This document shows positions 44,440 to 56,304 of a stretch of DNA of 64,000 bases, in pieces. Under the pieces are notes generated by a model that was not told where the DNA came from, searched no databases, and saw nothing but the letters and a program-made list of their open reading frames with translations. Numbering within the stretch: position 1 is the first letter of the stretch; each line of letters opens with the position of its first letter. The position numbers and the translations under genes are program-made. Where the stretch lies: NCBI RefSeq assembly GCF_029852145.1, contig NC_079970.1:4278001-4342000 (forward strand), written 5' to 3'. This stretch comes from Microplitis mediator. Taxonomy: Eukaryota; Arthropoda; Insecta; Hymenoptera; Braconidae.

Positions 44440-45160
44440 GTAAGATCTCACATTAGTCAAATTTGTTGACGTGTAAACAACTTTAGCTTTTATTATATTT
44501 ATTGACTCGTTTTAAACTTTGAAAATATGTAGATTGAGTACTGACTCGAACATTTTGTACCAGTCAAATTTGATGACGTGCCAACAAATTTAGCTTTTAT
44601 TATTTTCATTAATACGTTTTAAGTTTAGGAAATTTTGTGATTGAGTACTGACTCAACGATCTAGTACTGGGCAAGTTTGTTTACGCATAAAGAATTGTTT
44701 TTTATTATTTTTATTTAAACGTTCTGAGATTAAAAAGTTTCTAAATTGAGTAGTGACAAAGTCTCGCACTGGTCGAATTTGTTGACGCGTAAACAATTTT
44801 TTTTACTATCTTTATTCATATGTTTAAAACAGTTATTTTGAACGTAATTATTAAATTTACTTAAATTATTAAATTGAAGCCTAAAAAAATTGCTGACTAA
44901 TTATTGTCTATTACTACAATACAAATTATATTTTAATATATATGTTAATTTTTATATTGACCTATGATAAATGTGTAAAATGTTTAATGATTGAATTTAA
45001 TAATTTAAGTAAATTTAATAATAAAGTTATTTATTTAAGTTTAAAATATTTTGAGATTGAGCTATAACTCAAAGATCTCACATTGGTCAAATTTATTGAC
45101 GTGTAAACAAGTTTAGCTCGTATTACTTTCATTAATACAATTTAAGTTTAGGAATTTTTA
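44440..45160. repeat. Minisatellite of about 105 bp, four units plus a distant fifth
   Basis: Units start near 44446, 44552, 44658 and 44759 with variants of CACATTAGTCAAATTTGTTG and ACGTGTAAAC, and share TTGAGTACTGACTC. A further unit begins near 45073 after about 210 bp of other AT-rich sequence. Confidence 0.7.
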
Positions 45161-45167
45161 ATATAAG

Positions 45168-45376
45168 TGTAAACAGAAAAAACAGATATCTTGAGTCAAG
45201 AAAATATTTTTGAAGACAAACGTTTTCGGGAACCAAGTCCAGATTTTCTTGAGCCAAGAGAATTCGTCTTGGTTGGAGAAGATTTCTACTTTATCCGAGA
45301 AAATTTAGGTCTCCAAAAAAATTTTCTTGAATCAAGAATATTTACTTTCAGTCGAGAATTTTTTTTTTTGAGTGTA
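45168..45376. repeat. Foldback element of the AAGAAATT family, second copy
   Basis: Ends TGTAAACAGAAAAAACAG and TTTTTTTTTTGAGTGTA; internal TCTTGAGTCAAGAAAA and TTTTCTTGAATCAAGAA words are self-complementary, as in the copies at 1161-1426 and 54277-54524. Confidence 0.55.
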
Positions 45377-45529
45377 TGTTTAAAAATGTTATCTCAAGCG
45401 TAGAATGAGAATAAAAGACATATCTAATTAACAATAATTATCTTTCCTATTCCATAATAGCATCTGGATTTTATACATAATCATTTAAAATTTATCTAGG
45501 ATAATAATAAAATAAATAGCAACTGAAAG

Positions 45530-45862
45530 ATCTAGGCAGAGATCTGTTTGAATACATCTGTTCAGATCTAGTTATATCTGGCCATGTCTTGCCAGATAGA
45601 AACAATTTAAAAATCTAACCAGATCTGGTCAGATCTAATAAGATTGTTTTTTAGTTATATCTGGTCAGATCTGATTATATCTGGCCAGATTTCGTCAGAT
45701 AGAGACAATTTAAAGATATGACCAGATATGACCAGATCTAATAAGATTAATTTTTTGTTATATCTGGTCAGATCTGAAAAGATTATTTTTTAGTTAAATA
45801 TGGCCAGATCTGATTATATCTGGCCAGATCTCGTCAGATAGAGACAATTTAAAGATCTAATC
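45530..45862. repeat. Short-period repeat of ATCTGGCCAGAT
   Basis: TATCTGGTCAGATCT, TCTGGCCAGAT and GTCAGATAGAGACAATTTAA recur several times with a period near 100 bp. The words are themselves palindromic. Non-coding. Confidence 0.7.
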
Positions 45863-45887
45863 CGTTTTTCCCGGGTATGTATATATA

Positions 45888-47237
45888 TTAGGGTGCTTCG
45901 TTTGAGATGACTATTTTTTTTTTCCAAGTCCCATGTCAAAATATCACTGTACACATTGAAAAAAAAAATTCTCACCAAAGATGAGCTCTTAATTTTAATT
46001 TTAAATACTCGCTAAATGAATTTGGAATTTTCCCATTTGATTAACACGTAAATTTTAATTTTATTTATTCAATTATCTATAGCTTTGCGGCATTTCAAGA
46101 TATTTGATAAACCATAGGTGAAAATCACAGAGGAATCGTTCCTCTTTGAAAGTGCTTGTAGCTAATTTATGTTTTGTAACCGAACTCACCGGTAAAAAAT
46201 CTTAAAGTCAATTTTTTCTCAAATTTCATGGTTTCTTTTATTTTACTCACAAACCATCAACTTTACGACAAAATTGTACAGGACTTTTTTTGTAGGGAAT
46301 TTAATTTCCTTTAAAAAAAGTTATGTAAGCCATTACCGTAGAGCTAGTAGTTTTCGAGATAAATCCAATTAAACATCTCAAAATTTGAAAAATCGCTGTT
46401 TTATCCAAGATTTTAGTACTTTTTGGTAAAATCATTGCTGAAAACACAAATAATGTATGAAAACAAAATATAATAATACATATTACACATTCATATGTAA
46501 ATATAACGAGTATGAAACAATTATCTTTGTACTGAGAGAGAAAGTAATTAAAAAAGTTTCCGATGGTCAAACAGAGGTGATTGGATTAAATGAAGAAAAG
46601 ACGGAGGAAATGTAGTAGGAGACAGTTTTGTTTTACATGACATATTTTTGATGATATATTAACCATGATATGTCATATATTTCTTCGGCCACAATTTTAT
46701 CAAACAGTACTAAAATCTTGGATAAAACAGCGATTTTTCAAATTTTAAGATGTCTAATTGGATTTATGTCGAAAACTACTAGCTCTACGGTAATGGCTTA
46801 CATAACTTCTTTTGTAGAAAATCAAATTCCCTACAAAAGAAGTCATGTACAATTTTGTTGTGAAGCTTATGGTTGGTGAGTAAAATAAAAGAAACCATGA
46901 AATTTGAGAAAAAATTAGCTTTAAGATTTTTTACCGGCGAGTTCGGTTACAAAACATAAATTAGCTACAAGCACTTTCAAAGAGGAACGATTCCTCTGTG
47001 ATTTCCACCTATGGTCAATCAAATATCTTGAAATGCCGTAAAGCTATATATAATTGAATAAATAAAATTAAAATTTACGTGTTAATCAAATGGGAAAATT
47101 CCAAATTCATTTAGCGAGTACTTAAAATTAAAATTAAGAGCTCATCTTTGGTGAGAATTTTTTTTTCAATGTGTACAATGATATTTTGACATGGGACTTG
47201 GAAAAAAAAAATAGTCATCTCAAACGAAGCACCCTAA
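45888..47237. mobile_element. Giant foldback element, 1.35 kb, with arms of about 570 bp
   Basis: TTAGGGTGCTTCGTTTGAGA at the left end is mirrored by TCTCAAACGAAGCACCCTAA at the right end. Similarity continues inwards (CCAAGTCCCATGTCAAAATA, GAGGAATCGTTCCTCTTTG, GCCATTACCGTAGAGCTAGT) to near 46450 and 46675, leaving a loop of about 230 bp. Small open frames in the arms are by-products. It sits between TA repeats. Confidence 0.9.
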
Positions 47238-47701
47238 TATATATATATATATTAGACTGGGCCAAAAAAATCGACTATTTTTTTCTTTTTTCGATACTGT
47301 GAAAATATTATTTCTGATGACCAAAAAAAATTATTGTGCAAGTTTGAGCCCTTAATATTGATATTAAGAGGTGTATCGTTACGACTATTAGTTTTTTGAC
47401 AGAAATTTCATTTTTTACCCAAATTTCGTAAATCATCAATCTGAAAAATTTGAGCAATGCATGTTTTTAAAGGAAATTGAATTACCTACAAAAAATCTCT
47501 CTTAGTAAATTGACGTACAACGAGGCGTTTCCTTGTAACCGTGCCTTAAACTTTGATTTGTTTTTTGAATTCTTTATTTCTATTTTGGATTTTTGTAACT
47601 ACCGGAAATATTAAAATTTTTTTTAGTCAAAATATATATTCTTGAAGGAAGTTTAATGCTCTACAAAAAAAGGTCGCTTAACATTGTTTGCTAAATTCAT
47701 T

Positions 47702-47878
47702 CGAGTCGAATATCAAATAGTTCGAAAGATTTGAATAGTTCGAGAGATTCGAATAGTTCGGAAGATTCGAATAGTTCGAACTATTCGAACATTTCGAATC
47801 TTCGAGGCGAATCGAATCGAACAATTCGATTCGATTCGCCTCGAATAATTCGAAGTTTCGAGTATTCGCACACCCCTA
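47702..47878. mobile_element. Partial hAT-like element related to 2530-3183
   Basis: ATAGTTCGAA-type repeats end in TCGAGTATTCGCACACCCCTA, matching the right end of the 654-bp element. The left end is missing. Just upstream, 47250-47700 begins TAGACTGGGCCAAAAAAATC, apparently a different, truncated element. Confidence 0.65.
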
Positions 47879-47886
47879 ATATATAT

Positions 47887-49127
47887 ATATGGGTCATTCC
47901 ATCTCAATTCAATGACATTGCGACGGTGACCCTTTTCGATTTTTTTGATTTTTTAATATGTTTTTATAGGTACATGTAGAAAGAAGTCTTGAGCTAAATT
48001 TGTAGCTCTTTATCTCCAGAAGTTATAATTTTTGCTTAAAAAGGATATAACTTTGACTATAGTTATGATAATCTCACGTCATGGGGGGTCATTTTGTCGG
48101 ATTTTTAACGCTCTTTCTGAAAAAAAAATTCAAAATCAGAAACAAAAAATTTTGTAATGCTTTTTTAGCTATTTTTAGTAAAAAAATTAGTTTTTCGTTC
48201 AATGGGACACTTTTAATTGTTTTCAAAAAAATTTCCAAAACTCTATGTTGAAAAACAAAATTTTTGAGCCATAACCCAAGATGGGCATCAAATAACTTCT
48301 AGTAAGAAAAATTAAAAAACAATTGTTATTCTGTAATTTTAATTTATTTTTTTTCTAAAATCACGTAATTTCTCGAAATAGTCTCAAAATGTTATCTCAA
48401 ACTAATATCAGATAAGTACTACCAATAATATCGTAGTAGATTTGAGAGTAATAAATGTGAATAATATGATGTACATCATACGTACGTACGGTTGATATAT
48501 TTAAATTTAAATTTAAAAAGATACAATAAATTACAAAAAAAAAGTACTTAAATTATACATTTTCGTGTGAAATATTATATTTTCCACTGAGAATACTCAG
48601 AAAAAAGTATTGTTGTGTATTGTGAGACTATCTGAAAATATTCTGTGATCTGAGAAGGAAAATCAATCAAAGTAACTTGAAAAAAAATTGGTTTCTAATT
48701 TATTTTACTAGAAGTTATTTGATGCCTATCTTGGGTTATGACTCGAAAATTTTGTTTTTCAACATAGAATTTCAGGAATTTTTTTGAAACAAATTAAGTG
48801 TCCCATTGTACGAAAAACTAATTTTTTAACTAAAAATGGCTAAAAAAAACCTTACAAAATTTTTTGTTTCTGATTTTGAATTATTTTTCAGAAAGAGCGT
48901 TAAAAATCAAACAAAATGACCCCCCATGACGCGAGATATTATCACAACTATAGTCAAAGTTATATCCTTTTTAAGCAAAAATTATAACTCCGGAAGGGGT
49001 GGAGATAAAGAGCTAAAAATTTAGCTCAAGACTTCTTTCTACATGTATGAAAACATATTAAAAAATCAAAAAAATCGAAAAGGTTCACCGTCGCAATGTC
49101 GTTGAATTGAGATGGAATGACCCATAT
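47887..49127. mobile_element. Giant foldback element, 1.24 kb, with arms of about 430 bp
   Basis: ATATGGGTCATTCCATCTCA at left is mirrored by TGAGATGGAATGACCCATAT at right. Inner phrases CAATGACATTGCGACGGTGA, TAACTTTGACTATAGTTATG and CATGGGGGGTCATTTTGT also have inverse partners. The loop is about 370 bp. No transposase frame. Confidence 0.9.
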
Positions 49128-49500
49128 TTTAAATGTATTTTAAATATATTAAAAATATATCTTAGAACATATAAAAAATATATGTATAAAAACATAAAAA
49201 AAATATATTAAGAATATATTTCAAATATATAAAAAAAATAATTTTATTTAAACTAATAACTTAGGACAAAAATATATAAAGTTTAGAAAAAAAATATATT
49301 TTTTATATGTTTTTTGTTCTCCAAGATATATTTTTAATATATTTAAATACCATTTAAAATATCTAAAATATATATACGAAAATCGGCCAAAAGTTAGCTA
49401 TTTAAAATATATTTTTTATACATATTTTATATATATATTTATATATTTTTTATATGAAAAATATATTTTTTTTATATTTTAACATATTTTGTTTTTTATA
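49128..49500. repeat. TATATTTT low-complexity tract
   Basis: Almost entirely variants of AAATATATTTTTTATA. It could be a degenerate satellite or slippage product next to the hairpin. Confidence 0.6.
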
Positions 49501-49559
49501 GATTTTTTTCATTAAATATTTGAAAGGAATATCTGCACTTTGATTTCTTTATTCAGAAC

Positions 49560-50420
49560 ATCAAGCAGTGGTTAATTTAGTTATTCACGGATTGATCTAG
49601 GGATAGTTTTAAAGACACGGAAATTTTTCACACTAGATGGAAATTTTCTTTCTTCCGTTGATTTCATCTACGGATATGAAAAATTTGACATTTGTATCTG
49701 TATATATTTCCGTGGATTTTATACCGTATACGGAACTGATCCGTGTATGGTGCCAATAGACACTTCGAATTGAATTCAAGTTAACAGACAATTTACTGTC
49801 AACTTAAAGGTAACTGCTTGCTCGCTAACACTTTCCTTTAAGTTACCTTTAGAATACGGCAGTAGCTTGTAGTTAACTTACGGTTAGGGTGGCTGTCAGA
49901 GTTGGCTTTGTACATTTTAGGATTTGATCTTTTCCGATACCGATAGCTTACTACCCGTCTGATGTTTATTGTACCCAGATAAGAACACTTTCTCTGTAAC
50001 TAAATTACGGAAAAACAGTTTCAGTTAATGTGCTGTCAAGTTGAGGGTAACATTTGACCATCCGACTATTGGCTACAAGTTCGCTTCAATTTTCACAGTT
50101 GACGACAACTTGAGGCCGCAATATGAAGGCAACTTGACAGAGAAGGTTTTCGTTAAGTTGGCGACTGCTTATTCACCCAACTATTGCATTCTTTAGCAAC
50201 AAGAAGCCATCAATTGTTGCTTACGCCAACAAGTCACAGGAATATTGACGTCAAATTCCTGCTGTAAGTTTACATCAAGTTGCGGCCGAAATTCTGTCTG
50301 GGTTAAGAAATTTACTAGCCGATGGAATGACAGAAATTTTCCCTTCATCCGCTCAGTCGATAATTTTCTCTTAACTGCAGTTGCTCATTTCTGGGTATCC
50401 CAAATCTCTTTATCTAAAAT
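49560..50420. repeat. Right arm of the loose inverted pair (AAGTTG block)
   Basis: Holds TTTCCGTGGATTTTATACCG, ATGGTGCCAATAGACACTTC and many CAACTTGA/TCAAGTTG words in the reverse order of 41880-42700. The similarity is degenerate except at the GGTGCCAATAG boundary. Confidence 0.45.
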
Positions 50421-51195
50421 TCATTCAACTCAAAAATTGCCTTGACTAAATATGGAACTCAATAATAAACAGAGTGACTCATAATTAATTGTCACTGAAT
50501 TTACTCATACGGTCAAGGTTCCCAAAATCAAACCAATAAAATTTATCATGACAGTCGAATAAATTAAACAAAGCAAAAAATTAAGTAAATCCATTTTAAA
50601 AATCATGGTAGTAAAATTTATGATATTACGTTTGATAAAAGTTGTCTTACAATATTCCAGGATGAGGTAAACGAAAAAAGTGAATAAAAACAAGGAAAAA
50701 AGTTTTGCCGAAGGTTGAAAAAAAAATTAGACACGAGGGTGTAAGCGAGTGTGTAAGGATATAGAATAGAAGGAAACACCCGTCCGCGAAGCAAGTGTCC
50801 GGTCGGCAAGTTGTCCTTACATTACCATATCATTGAAACTTGTAAGAATTCAATTTGTATGGCACACGTGGCTGGATGAAGGGATATTTCCAGATGGTAC
50901 CATCCCTTGGGGTATATCGTCCATTATACAGATAAATTTAGAGAGAGCTACACGGGCCCAGTCCAAGTGTAAGCCAGTAGCCCGAGAATCGTGTTGCTGC
51001 CGAGGTTGCCTTTTTTATACCATCGTAAATGGTTGACCATCCCGATTCCCAGATCGTCTCACCATTTGTGTTTTATATATTATTGCATCGTTTATATTAT
51101 TATATATACCTATATATATAAACGTTATATTATTTCCATCTCTTTTTATCGCCACTAAAGCCTCATATTCTCTTGTGAGAATGTCAAATATATAC

Positions 51196-51237
<42 letters not shown>

Positions 51238-53414
51238 ATAACTTTTATACAATAAAATGGATTTATTTCAAATGCAAATCAGTTGCGAATCATTCAAACT
51301 TTTTCGCTTCCACTCACTTTATCTGACTTTAAATTGATTATGCTAAATATTTTATCCAACAAAACACGTCTTATTGGTTCAGCTAAACAAACTACTATTT
51401 ATATCATCATAGCTTACAAAAAAAAAAAAAAATAAATAAATAAATTATCATTAGTAATTAATTAAACAATAATTCGATTTGAACAGGACTATAAATTACT
51501 ATTATTATTTAATACACATAAGTCATACTGTGACATGATAATATTATCAATGCTTCTCTCTCCTCTGTTTTAATCATGTACAATATATATTAATAATAAT
51601 AGTAACAGTAACAATAAATATATACATTGAAATCAAGTAGAGACAATTAGTCTAATTGTCTTCATACCGAATTAGGGATCGATAAATTAATAATATCACA
51701 ATACTGTAATTGAAATGCATATCAATGAAATGCAGATTGAGTTAACCTGTTAATAGGATAGACTGACGTCACATCAGGGTATAATATGATTCGTGTATCT
51801 AATTAGGTGGTCACCATATATTCTACTACTGTTCATATATATATAGATTACAGAGACCTCCTGCAAGAGAATAATCCAAACATATATTGCCTAATAACTG
51901 TCACATTTAATTAATTAATTAATTTAAAAAAAATATAAAATACAATTAATATATAATTTTTCAGCATGACTCCTTGTGATAAATAATCATTAACCTCATT
52001 ACAAGAATCATATGATGCTGATAATAATCTGCAGCTTTCTCTTTTTTCTCTATTCATCGTAATCCCAATATATATATTCTATTCATACGTCAAATGAAAA
52101 AGTAAAAAATAGCCAACGGGTCCATTAATCATCTCATTGGCTTTATAATAACATATTTTTATTATTAATTGAGCTGAAGATGTTTATTGTTAGATAATTT
52201 AAAGCAATGTCTCATTATTATTATGATAATTATTTATTGTTGGTGTATATTTATTATTATTATTGTAATAATTGTTGATGTTGCTGTTGAGTGATGAATA
52301 GGAAGTAGAATAATAATAATGAGTCTTTAAAAAAAAATATATATATATTTTTACGCGGGATAGTTTTTAAAACGTGCTACTGTTTTGTTAGCAGCCTACT
52401 AACTTATACGTTTATTATTATTGTTAATTGTGAGTGGGCATCATCAGTCTTGAGTCTCGGGTATGTATATAGCTCCTAGCTACTGCATCATTATCAAACA
52501 GAGGCTCATTTTGGTCATCATTAGCGAGTTTTTAAAGCCCTCACGCTCATCTCCGATGTATTTTGCTATTATATTATTATTTTAATTTATAATGTCGGCT
52601 TATTGTGATCTTTCAGACTCAATACGTTTAATAGTTGTGCTAGCTATAGGTCTAAAAGTTGAATGAAAAGTGACCTGCTTAGTTTCGTTTGGCTATTCAG
52701 TGGTAATATTAATATTAATATTAATCTTGATTTTAAAAAAAGGATTATTGTTGTATTGTGAGGACGTAAGAGTGGAATAATAAGAATAATGATGATGGTA
52801 ATGAAAGGGAGATTGGGTGGGAAGAGTAGTTTTTAGTGTGGAGTTGAGAATAAGGATAAAAATGATGAGAATGAGGATAAGGAGGATGGAAAAATAAGAA
52901 ACGAGCCGCGCTTTTGTCACGCGAGATTATGGTCGCTTGCACATCACGATGACCATCCAACTTCTTTTAGAGAAGGGTAATGTGCTTTTAATGTTTATTA
53001 AATTTACGAGCACGTTCTGTTGTATTTCTTATTATTCACTCTTTCTTTCTTTATTTTTTTTTATATATATGTGTTGCTGCCACCAAGTTTTATTTTTATG
53101 CATTGTCATTATAAATGTGTGGTTACTAGTATCAAGTTATGTACCAGCATATGCGCAAGCAGACACAGACTACTGAGGATTATAATTCTATTGTTGAATA
53201 AGGAAAGCGCAATGACCAGCCTTGAACTTGTCTTGAGTATTTTGTTTACTTATGTAGATGGATTACTGATTATTTAATAGATTTGTTGGGTTGGAGAGTG
53301 TGGAGATATTCGTGATGGGGCTGGAAAAATATTTAATAACAATGGTATTAAGAGGAGAACATAGTGAAGGTTACCGGCTAACAGTTTTTGAATCTTTGGT
53401 ACCAGTGTGGGTGA
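50421..53414. other. Intergenic sequence with a CA microsatellite; no gene proven
   Basis: A CA dinucleotide run lies at about 51199-51233. The block at about 50750-51040 is less AT-rich and open for 67 codons from 50833, but resembles no known protein and has no clear splice context. Another less AT-rich block is at about 52880-52960. The rest is AT-rich with short microsatellites. Confidence 0.5.
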
Positions 53415-54280
53415 TCCTATAAAAATGGCCCGTAGATTTGCTCCTAGAGGGGATAACTCTACACAATATATATGATTTTCGTTCTTTATGGTGTTCTTTA
53501 GTAGAAGAAAGCACGAAATTTTTAGAAAGAATTTAATTTTTTTCTCAATCGACGACTGGCAGATGACGCTGTCTATGTTTTTTTATGAAAAGTGACCCGC
53601 AACTTTGCTCCTGTTAGGAATAACCCATCACAATATAAACGTTTTTTGTTCATTATAGTGGCCTCTAGTAGGAAACACCCAAAAAAGTCGTAAGATAAAT
53701 TTATTTTTTCATATCAGATCCATATGAGGGTGGGGGAACATTGGGGAACATGAGATTCTCCATGTCTTCTTGTGAAGAGGGGCCCGTAACTTTGCTCCTG
53801 TTGGGAATAACCCATCACAATATAAACGTTTTTTGTTCATTATAGTGGCCTTTAGTAGGAAACACCCAAAAAAGTCTAAAGAAAAATTCATTTTTTGAGT
53901 TCAGACCCATATGAGGATAAATGAAGATAAATGAGGATGAGGCTGTCCATGTCTTCCTACGAAGAGTGGCCCGTATCTGTGCTCCTGTTAGAAATAACCT
54001 ATCACAAGATTAACGTTTTTTGTTCATTATGAAGTCCTATAGTAGGAGGAACCATAAAAAGTCCCGAGAAAAATTTATTTTTTGAGTAATCGACGTCGGA
54101 CAGATACGGGCAGATAACACTGTCTATGTATTTTCATTGAAAGTGGCCCAAAATTTTCTTTCTGTTGGGGATCACTCCACACAATATTAACGTTTTTTAT
54201 TCAATATGATATCCTCTAGTAGAAGGAAACCCAAAAAATCCCGAGAAATTTTTTTTTTTTTACTTATGGCGTCTCGTACA
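53415..54280. repeat. Minisatellite of five units, about 167-187 bp
   Basis: Units are recognised by GTGGCCCGTAACTTTGCTCC-like starts near 53427, 53594, 53781, 53968 and 54145, each followed by AATAACCCATCACAATATAA and ACGTTTTTTGTTCATTATAG or close variants. Units three and four are most alike. Non-coding. Confidence 0.85.
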
Positions 54281-54524
54281 CAGAAAAAAAGAATTTCTTG
54301 GCGCAAAAAATATTTTGTATTATGAAATGAAGACAAAAATTTTTCTTGGCTCAAGAATTTTTTTCTCGCCTAAAAAATTTTTTTCTTGTTCCAAGAAAAT
54401 TTTATCTTACCCCAAGAAAAGTTTTGTTTTCACTTTATAATAAAAAAAATTTCTTGGGTCAAGTAAAAATTTTCTTAGAACAAGAAAAAATTTTTTGCGC
54501 CAAGAAATCCTTTTTTTCTGTGTA
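54277..54524. mobile_element. AAGAAATT foldback family, best-preserved copy, 248 bp
   Basis: TACACAGAAAAAAAGAATTT at left and a right end in TCCTTTTTTTCTGTGTA; CTTGGCGCAAAAAATA is mirrored by ATTTTTTGCGCCAAG. Internal TTTTCTTGG/CCAAGAAAA words repeat. It adjoins the minisatellite. Confidence 0.75.
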
Positions 54525-55327
54525 AGATCAGGGAGGACGCCGGAAGTTCAAGGTGGGTACCTCTGTCTTAGAATATTAATGAGAAGTAGTCTATAGCATT
54601 TTTCCTGTAAGGAATAATTTTCTTAGAACTAACTATATATATTTTTTAATATTAACACAATTTAATACCCCAATCATAAATTTTTTTAATTTGTAAAATT
54701 GATAACTAAAAGTTTCTTAACCAACAAAACAAAAAAAGTTTCCACCTTCGTCATACCATCAATGTTATAATCAAACTTGGTCTGTTTAAATTATCATCTA
54801 AATATTAATTTATTTCATGTATAGAAACTTCGAAATCCCACGGGTGTCATTTTGTTTACGAATCAGAACTAACAATGCGAAAAAAATGTATCTATTAAAA
54901 TGGGTGTGTCATTAAAAAGATAGTAAATTTAAATCTCAATGAAAACAAATTTAAAACTAATATATATGCAGAACACCAGAGAAAACTTAATACAACGGCG
55001 ATAAAGACACGTGACTAAAGATACAATCAGTTATCTTCATGTTTGTCGCATCTCACAAAGTGTCGAACAAGCCCAAGTTACAATTATATAAATAACAGTG
55101 GGGTAAAACGCGTTATGCCACGTAACACGCACTATCTACACAGCAGTCACGTGTCGGCACGTGTTTCCGAGCCGGGAATCACGCAGATATCGCCAAGATG
55201 ACAACACAAGATTGACTGATTGAGCGGATAATTCTCTAAATTTCATATACAGTTACAACAATCTGAATCTGCGGCTTTCAATCATTTCTGTTTATAAATA
55301 AAAAATATATTTCTTTTAGAATATCAA
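54525..55327. other. Intergenic sequence, no gene recognised
   Basis: Mixed AT-rich DNA with a less AT-rich patch at about 55085-55200. No repeat with a sister copy and no exon seen. Confidence 0.5.
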
Positions 55328-56304
55328 CCCGAGTCAAAGAACAAATTCGATTTTAGTCCTCAGAAGCCTCAATTCTTTTGATGTTTTATTTGCCGCCCAG
55401 AAATTAACTCTACTTTAGTACTCAAAATCCTCAATGAGAACTATGAGGTCTAAATGCGAATAATTTATCGATTTTGAATTATGACTATAGTTATAATTTA
55501 GAAACTCCAAGTTATGAATCACTATCAAATACTATTGATCACAGCGATCAAGTGATCGAAAATAATGGTGAATTTAATTATTGTGCTAGTGATAATTGTG
55601 ATGTTAGTAGTGATAGTGATAGACTATTAATTATATAAATAATGTAGTAATGATTACATATAAGTATGTTAAATTTTATTTATGTTGATTTATTATAATA
55701 AATATTCAATAACATCTTCAGTTTAATTTTTCAGTTTAAACTATTGCAAGTTTTATTGTTGAAGAAATTTACTTTTTAGATTCTGCGTTGTATTCTAAAT
55801 TCAAAATTCATTATTTATGGGCCGTCTTTAATTATCATCATTGGGCCATTCTAGACTATGTTTGGCTGATGATAGTTTGCCATGGCCGGGCCCAAGTTAG
55901 GTTTCAGCCGTTACCCGTTAAACGGCCTATCTTGGTTGCCATTACTGTGCCAGGCTAGTATGCTTGGCACCCAATCATGGCCCGATAGTTAGCCATTCAT
56001 AAAACTCTACACGGATAAGACCTCAAAATCCTGAATGAATGAAAAGTTATAGTTCGGACGTTGAAAAATTCTAGATAGAAAAGGGAGTGGAGAAAATACG
56101 TGGAATGAGACTTTTGATGTTCAAATCCAGATTATGTGATTCCAGTTTAGTCCTCAAAGTGGTAAAATTGGTCGTAACTTCTACTTTGAGGACTAAACTA
56201 GGATAACTTTCTATACTGTTGTCAATCTCAAAATTCTAAATTGATCCTCAGAAACCTCATTGAGAACTTTGATACTAGAATCCGAATTTGTTTTTTGACT
56301 CGGG
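55328..56304. mobile_element. CCCGAGTCAAA element, copy 1, 977 bp
   Basis: Left end CCCGAGTCAAAGAACAAATT, right end AATTTGTTTTTTGACTCGGG. Subterminal repeats are built on GTCCTCAAA, CTCAATGAGAACT and TTTGAGGACTAAACT in both orientations. An acidic open stretch without ATG (55447-55638) lies inside. Its ends resemble those of the element in Pde9 intron 6 at 26112-27317. Confidence 0.75.
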
